A stretch of DNA of 36,479 bases from Fimenecus sp964527585 (GTDB taxonomy: Bacteria > Bacillota > Clostridia > Oscillospirales > Acutalibacteraceae), in NCBI GenBank assembly GCA_964527585.1, contig CAZGPE010000015.1, positions 1-36,479 on the forward strand, given 5' to 3'. Shown here one piece after another: positions 33,335 through 36,479 of this stretch (position 1 is the stretch's first letter; the number at the start of each line of letters is the position of its first letter). Position numbers and translations under genes: made by a program. The notes under the pieces are model-generated. The model did no database searches, had not been told where the DNA came from, and was given only the letters and a program-made list of their open reading frames with translations.

Positions 33335-33646
33335 TTATCGGGAAATGACGGAACCGACAATATGATCAATCCAATTGCCGTGTTCTTTTTCATACAGACA
33401 ATTAAGCGCCGCTGTTTTTTCCATAGTATTTTTTTCGATTTGCGCCTGAGCGAGTTTTATTTCTTCGTCTGCGGCGGCTTTGACTTTTTCTATGTGCGCT
33501 TTTGCTTTTTTGTCGTACTCGGAATAAATTTCTTCTTTGATTTTTGCAAGACTTTGAGTGAGAACTTCACGCTCATTTGCCGCTTTTTCGACTTCAAGCC
33601 TTGACGCTTTATCAGTTTCAACTATAAGTTTGAGTATGTCTTCCAT
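33335..33646 (-). CDS. V-type ATPase subunit G/H
   Basis: A short (103 aa), wholly helical protein of the peripheral stalk, almost entirely charged and with a coiled-coil pattern (about 5-90). Such small genes open many clostridial V-ATPase operons. The sequence itself is weakly diagnostic; the assignment rests on composition and position. AAGGGG precedes the ATG. It follows the operon promoter by about 45 bases. Confidence 0.78.
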   Translation of the reverse strand: MEDILKLIVETDKASRLEVEKAANEREVLTQSLAKIKEEIYSEYDKKAKAHIEKVKAAADEEIKLAQAQIEKNTMEKTAALNCLYEKEHGNWIDHIVGSVISR

Positions 33647-33690
33647 TGAAAATCCCCCTTTCCGAGTATCTTATTACAATATAATGGTAT

Positions 33691-33718
33691 ATTATATTCT
33701 TTTTTCAGTTAAAAGCAA
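33691..33718 (-). promoter_or_regulatory. Promoter of the V-ATPase operon
   Basis: On the minus strand, TTGCTT (33713-33718), 16 bases, then TATAAT (33691-33696), about 45 bases before the first ATG. Confidence 0.55.
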
Positions 33719-33836
33719 GTGCAAATTAACATAAGAAAAAGGAAAAATGACGATTGAATTTGGTTATTTTTATTTATTTTTTTCTTATCTTGTGATAAAA
33801 TGAGTTTGCAAAAAATATAAATCGGGGTGTGATTTA

Positions 33837-35507
33837 ATGAATAACAGTTGGTATAAAGAAATGGCGGTCTACCAAATTTGGTGCAGAAGTTTCAAAGACG
33901 GTAACGGCGACGGTGTCGGAGACCTTTACGGCGTGCTTGAAAAACTCGATTATATAAAGAGTCTCGGCGTCGATGCGATATGGTTTTCTCCGATATATCC
34001 TTCTCCGCTTGCCGATTACGGATATGACATTTCCGATTATAAAGATATTGCCGAAGAGTACGGCGGACTTGAAATGTTCAAAAAAGTGCTTGATGAAGCG
34101 CACAAAAGAGGCTTAAAGGTTATTATGGACCTTGTTGTAAACCATACTTCCGACGAACACGAATGGTTCAAAGAAAGTAAAAAAGGCAAGGATAATCCGT
34201 ATCACGATTATTATTTTTGGCGAAAAGGTAAGGGTAAAAACTCCAAAAAGCCGCCGAATAACTGGCTTTCGACTTTTGAAGGCGGAGCATGGGAGTATGA
34301 CAGCGGCTTGGACGAATATTATCTCCATGTTTTTGCGAAAAAACAGCCTGATTTGAATATGGATAATCCTAAAGTCCGTCAGGAAGTAAAAGATATAATG
34401 AAATTCTGGCTCGATATGGGCGTAGACGGGTTCAGAGAAGATGTAATCACCTTTATTTCCAAAAAAGAAGGACTTCCAAACGGCTTCCCGCTTCCGATAG
34501 CAACCGGTATCGAGCATTACAAAAAGGGACCTCATATCCATGAATATCTTCAGGAATTTCGCCGTGATGTTCTCGATAATTACGACTGCTTTGTTGTCGG
34601 AGAGTCGCCTATGTCAAATTCGAAAGATTGTATTGAATTTACATCGGGCGAAAATCCCGAACTTGATATGATGATAGGCTTCGATCATATGCAGGCGGAT
34701 TGCTTTATGACCGATACGATCGCAATGCCGTTCAGTTTGAAAAAACTCAAAAAAGCGTTTACCCATTGGCAGAAAGATTTGTATTCGGTTGCTTGGAATG
34801 CGCTTTATCTCGAAAACCATGACCATCCGAGAATTATATCCCGTTACGGAAACGAAAAATTCCGTCGGGAAAGCGGAACGATGCTTGCAACGGCTTGCTT
34901 TATGCAGTCAGGTACACCGTTTATATATCAAGGTCAGGAAATCGGAATGTTAAACAATCATCTTGACGATTTGAGTCAGTTCAAAGATGTCGTAACATTT
35001 AATAATGAAAAACTGTTTGCCAAATTCGGAATAAAGGGTAAACGCTATCTTGATATTGCGAATAAGACGAGCCGTGAAAACGCAAGGACTCCGGTTCAGT
35101 GGGATTCGAGCGAATATGCGGGATTTTCAATGGCGGAACCGTGGTTTGCGGTTAACCCGAACTATAAAGAAATAAATGTCGAGAACGAAGAAAAGGATCC
35201 CAATTCGATTCTTAATTTCTACCGAAAAATGCTCAAGACACGAAAAGAAAACAAAATCATTATTTACGGAGACTATAAGGAGCATTTCCACGACAGCGAT
35301 GAAATTTACTGCTATGAGAGAAATTATGAGGGTAAGCGGGCGCTTGTTGTATGTTCGTTCAGCGATAAAACCGTTACTTTCCGTGCTCCCGAAGGTTTTG
35401 ATTTAACAAAGGGAAAGATTATTCTCGCAAACTACGAAAATCCGGAATCAAAGTCCGATATATGCGCTTTGCAGCCTTATGAGGCAAGAGTTTATCTTTA
35501 TGAGTAA
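33837..35507 (+). CDS. GH13 oligo-1,6-glucosidase-type alpha-glucosidase
   Basis: This is a cytoplasmic (no signal peptide) glycoside hydrolase of family 13, probably subfamily 31. The Ca-binding loop DGNGDGVGD is at 21-29. The nucleophile is Asp202 (GFREDVIT), the acid/base is Glu256 (VGESP) and the stabiliser is Asp329 (ENHDHPR). Valine after the nucleophile is associated with alpha-1,6 over alpha-1,4 preference in this subfamily, so isomaltose-type substrates are most likely. GGGGTGTGA precedes the ATG. The region III and IV neighbours (VGESPM, LENHDHPR) vary from the usual GEMPG and NNHDQPR, so the substrate may differ. Its end overlaps the next gene by 8 bases. Confidence 0.88.
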   Translation: MNNSWYKEMAVYQIWCRSFKDGNGDGVGDLYGVLEKLDYIKSLGVDAIWFSPIYPSPLADYGYDISDYKDIAEEYGGLEMFKKVLDEAHKRGLKVIMDLVVNHTSDEHEWFKESKKGKDNPYHDYYFWRKGKGKNSKKPPNNWLSTFEGGAWEYDSGLDEYYLHVFAKKQPDLNMDNPKVRQEVKDIMKFWLDMGVDGFREDVITFISKKEGLPNGFPLPIATGIEHYKKGPHIHEYLQEFRRDVLDNYDCFVVGESPMSNSKDCIEFTSGENPELDMMIGFDHMQADCFMTDTIAMPFSLKKLKKAFTHWQKDLYSVAWNALYLENHDHPRIISRYGNEKFRRESGTMLATACFMQSGTPFIYQGQEIGMLNNHLDDLSQFKDVVTFNNEKLFAKFGIKGKRYLDIANKTSRENARTPVQWDSSEYAGFSMAEPWFAVNPNYKEINVENEEKDPNSILNFYRKMLKTRKENKIIIYGDYKEHFHDSDEIYCYERNYEGKRALVVCSFSDKTVTFRAPEGFDLTKGKIILANYENPESKSDICALQPYEARVYLYE

Positions 35508-35985
35508 GAGTGAAGTGAAAACCAATGTAATGCGGATACTCGATAAGGCGAAAATTCCTTATCAGGCTCATTTTTACGAACATAAAGAAAATGTTGCGGT
35601 TGATGGAATGAGTGTTGCGAAGATGCTTTCGCAACCGCCCGAAAAAGTATTCAAAACGCTTGTTGCCCAAGGAAAATCGAAAAACTTTTTTGTGTTTGAT
35701 ATTCCCGTCGAAAAAGAATTGGATCTTAAAGCGGCGGCTCATGCGGTAGGTGAAAAATCCGTTGAGATGATTGCGGTGAAAGATATAAACAAAATCACCG
35801 GCTATATCCGTGGCGGATGCAGTCCGATCGGGATGAAAAAACAGTTTGCCACCGTATTCCATTCAACTGCGCAAACGCTTGATACGGTTATAATAAGCGG
35901 CGGAAAAATCGGCACTCAGGTAGAACTTTCTCCGAGTGATATTGTCAACCTTATCGGTGCGACATACGCCGATATAGCATTTTGA
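35500..35985 (+). CDS. ybaK: YbaK/EbsC-type aminoacyl-tRNA deacylase
   Basis: This should hydrolyse mischarged Cys-tRNA(Pro). The YbaK fold is visible in KTNVMRILDKAKIPYQ, VFKTLVAQGKSKNFFVFDIPV, the GGCSPIGMKK block and SPSDIVNLIGA. The length (161 aa) is normal. The start at 35500 overlaps the end of the GH13 gene by 8 bases, with only a distant GAGG, so it is probably translationally coupled to the glucosidase, an odd partner. A longer in-frame start (35479) has no site. Confidence 0.9.
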   Translation: MSKSEVKTNVMRILDKAKIPYQAHFYEHKENVAVDGMSVAKMLSQPPEKVFKTLVAQGKSKNFFVFDIPVEKELDLKAAAHAVGEKSVEMIAVKDINKITGYIRGGCSPIGMKKQFATVFHSTAQTLDTVIISGGKIGTQVELSPSDIVNLIGATYADIAF

Positions 35986-36000
35986 TATATTTCATAAATA

Positions 36001-36033
36001 AAACGGCAGGGTTGAACCTGCCGTTTGTTTTTT
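36001..36033. terminator. Terminator after the ybaK gene
   Basis: AAACGGCAGG pairs with CCTGCCGTTT, followed by GTTTTTT on the plus strand. A-rich sequence on the left side lets it act for the convergent DUF6054-like gene too. Confidence 0.88.
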
Positions 36034-36039
36034 GAGATT

Positions 36040-36375
36040 TTACAGATGTAATAAAAGTTTTTCCAGTTCATTGAGAAAAGCGTTTTCGCCCCAAGTGTTA
36101 ATCTTAAAAAGAACTGCCTGGCTTCCGCCTGCGGTAATACCCGATAAATATATCGGTTCATCACCGCTTTGAAAAAGCGTTACGGTTAGACTTAATCTGT
36201 TAGCACCCAAAACGCTGAATCTTTCGAACACCCGAACGCTGCATCTTGCATCCTTGACGGAAAAATCACTTGAAGCTTCCAATTTCGCAGTTGAACTTCC
36301 TCTTAAAATTCCTTCTTCGATTCTTTTGAGAATTTCATCAAAATTTCCGCTTAAAGTTTTTTCTGATTTCGCCAT
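36040..36375 (-). CDS. Small protein of unknown function, DUF6054-like
   Basis: A 111-residue soluble protein. GNFDEILKRIEEGIL near the N terminus, a central RCSVRVFERFS, and the C-terminal GGSQAVLFKINTWGENAFL resemble small clostridial proteins grouped as DUF6054. No function is known. GAGGT precedes the ATG. It is monocistronic. Confidence 0.65.
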   Translation of the reverse strand: MAKSEKTLSGNFDEILKRIEEGILRGSSTAKLEASSDFSVKDARCSVRVFERFSVLGANRLSLTVTLFQSGDEPIYLSGITAGGSQAVLFKINTWGENAFLNELEKLLLHL

Positions 36376-36411
36376 TTTTATACCTCATATAATTATTGTT
36401 TGAAAAAGGGA

Positions 36412-36479
36412 TTATATCAACCCATTATTTGACATATTCATAAAAATCTGAGCCACTTCGGCACGGGTTGCGTTACCCA
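36412..36479 (-). CDS. 3' end of an SLH-domain surface protein (partial)
   Basis: The last 22 codons read NATRAEVAQIFMNMSNNGLI before the TAA at 36412-36414. TRAEVAQIF is the hallmark end of an S-layer homology domain, which binds cell-wall polysaccharide. The rest of the protein lies beyond the window, so its enzymatic or structural part is unknown. Confidence 0.85.
   Translation of the reverse strand, partial: GNATRAEVAQIFMNMSNNGLI

Noticed and set aside
1..36479. CRISPR array, IS element or prophage
   Set aside because: No regular repeat-spacer series, transposase or phage structural genes are visible.

Overview
The window looks like chromosome of a low-GC, Gram-positive Clostridia-type anaerobe, most likely an Oscillospirales/Ruminococcaceae relative. 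This is inference. It rests on strong GGAGG-type ribosome binding sites, TTGACA-N17-TATAAT promoters, a sporulation gene (spoIID), a nine-gene V-type ATPase operon, a clostridial 2[4Fe-4S] ferredoxin, an SLH-domain tail and a DUF6054-like protein. Most of the sequence is ordinary, densely packed core genome, and no gene-free stretch exceeds 300 bases. No CRISPR array, IS element or complete prophage is visible.

Layout. 1-685: the end of what is probably an integrated mobile element. It has an XRE-type regulator with codon choice unlike the rest, a strong terminator and 11-bp-spaced direct repeats, and it abuts the 3' end of a GMP synthase gene, a known integration target. 686-7262: purine end-game and miscellany. 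A stand-alone GMP synthase ATP-pyrophosphatase (no glutaminase domain), a GIY-YIG/DUF4357 protein, an HD phosphohydrolase and zinc alcohol dehydrogenase pair, then purA-guaA (full length) as one operon. 7416-8989: a Fur-family regulator with a metal-exporter-like permease, and a ferredoxin. 9063-14170: one long minus-strand operon of citrate synthase, an unknown membrane protein, an AEC-type carrier, holB and ricT. 14308-18064: spoIID, a HAD hydrolase with an unknown membrane-anchored protein, exonuclease III and tRNA-Arg(ACG). 18286-20576: nadB-nadC. 20753-25028: a divergent pair of a GPH-type sugar carrier with a roughly 320-residue coiled-coil tail and a GH110-like beta-helix enzyme. 25058-33646: the V-ATPase operon (G/H-C-I-K-F-E-A-B-D). 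33837-36479: a GH13 oligo-1,6-glucosidase overlapping a YbaK-type deacylase, a DUF6054-like gene, and the last codons of an SLH-domain surface protein.

How the parts work together. purA and guaA split IMP between AMP and GMP, and the separate glutaminase-less synthase gives a second GMP route that would need ammonia or a partner glutaminase. nadBC supply NAD, but nadA is not here. The GPH carrier with the GH110-like enzyme, and the GH13 enzyme, point to import and intracellular breakdown of oligosaccharides. The V-ATPase couples ATP to ion movement.

The most unusual items are the stand-alone GMP synthase beside a probable integration junction, the tailed sugar transporter divergent from an apparently cytoplasmic GH110-like enzyme, the self-overlapping Fur operator, and the citrate synthase/carrier/replication operon. 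I found no clearly new defence or mobile system; these are candidates, not discoveries.
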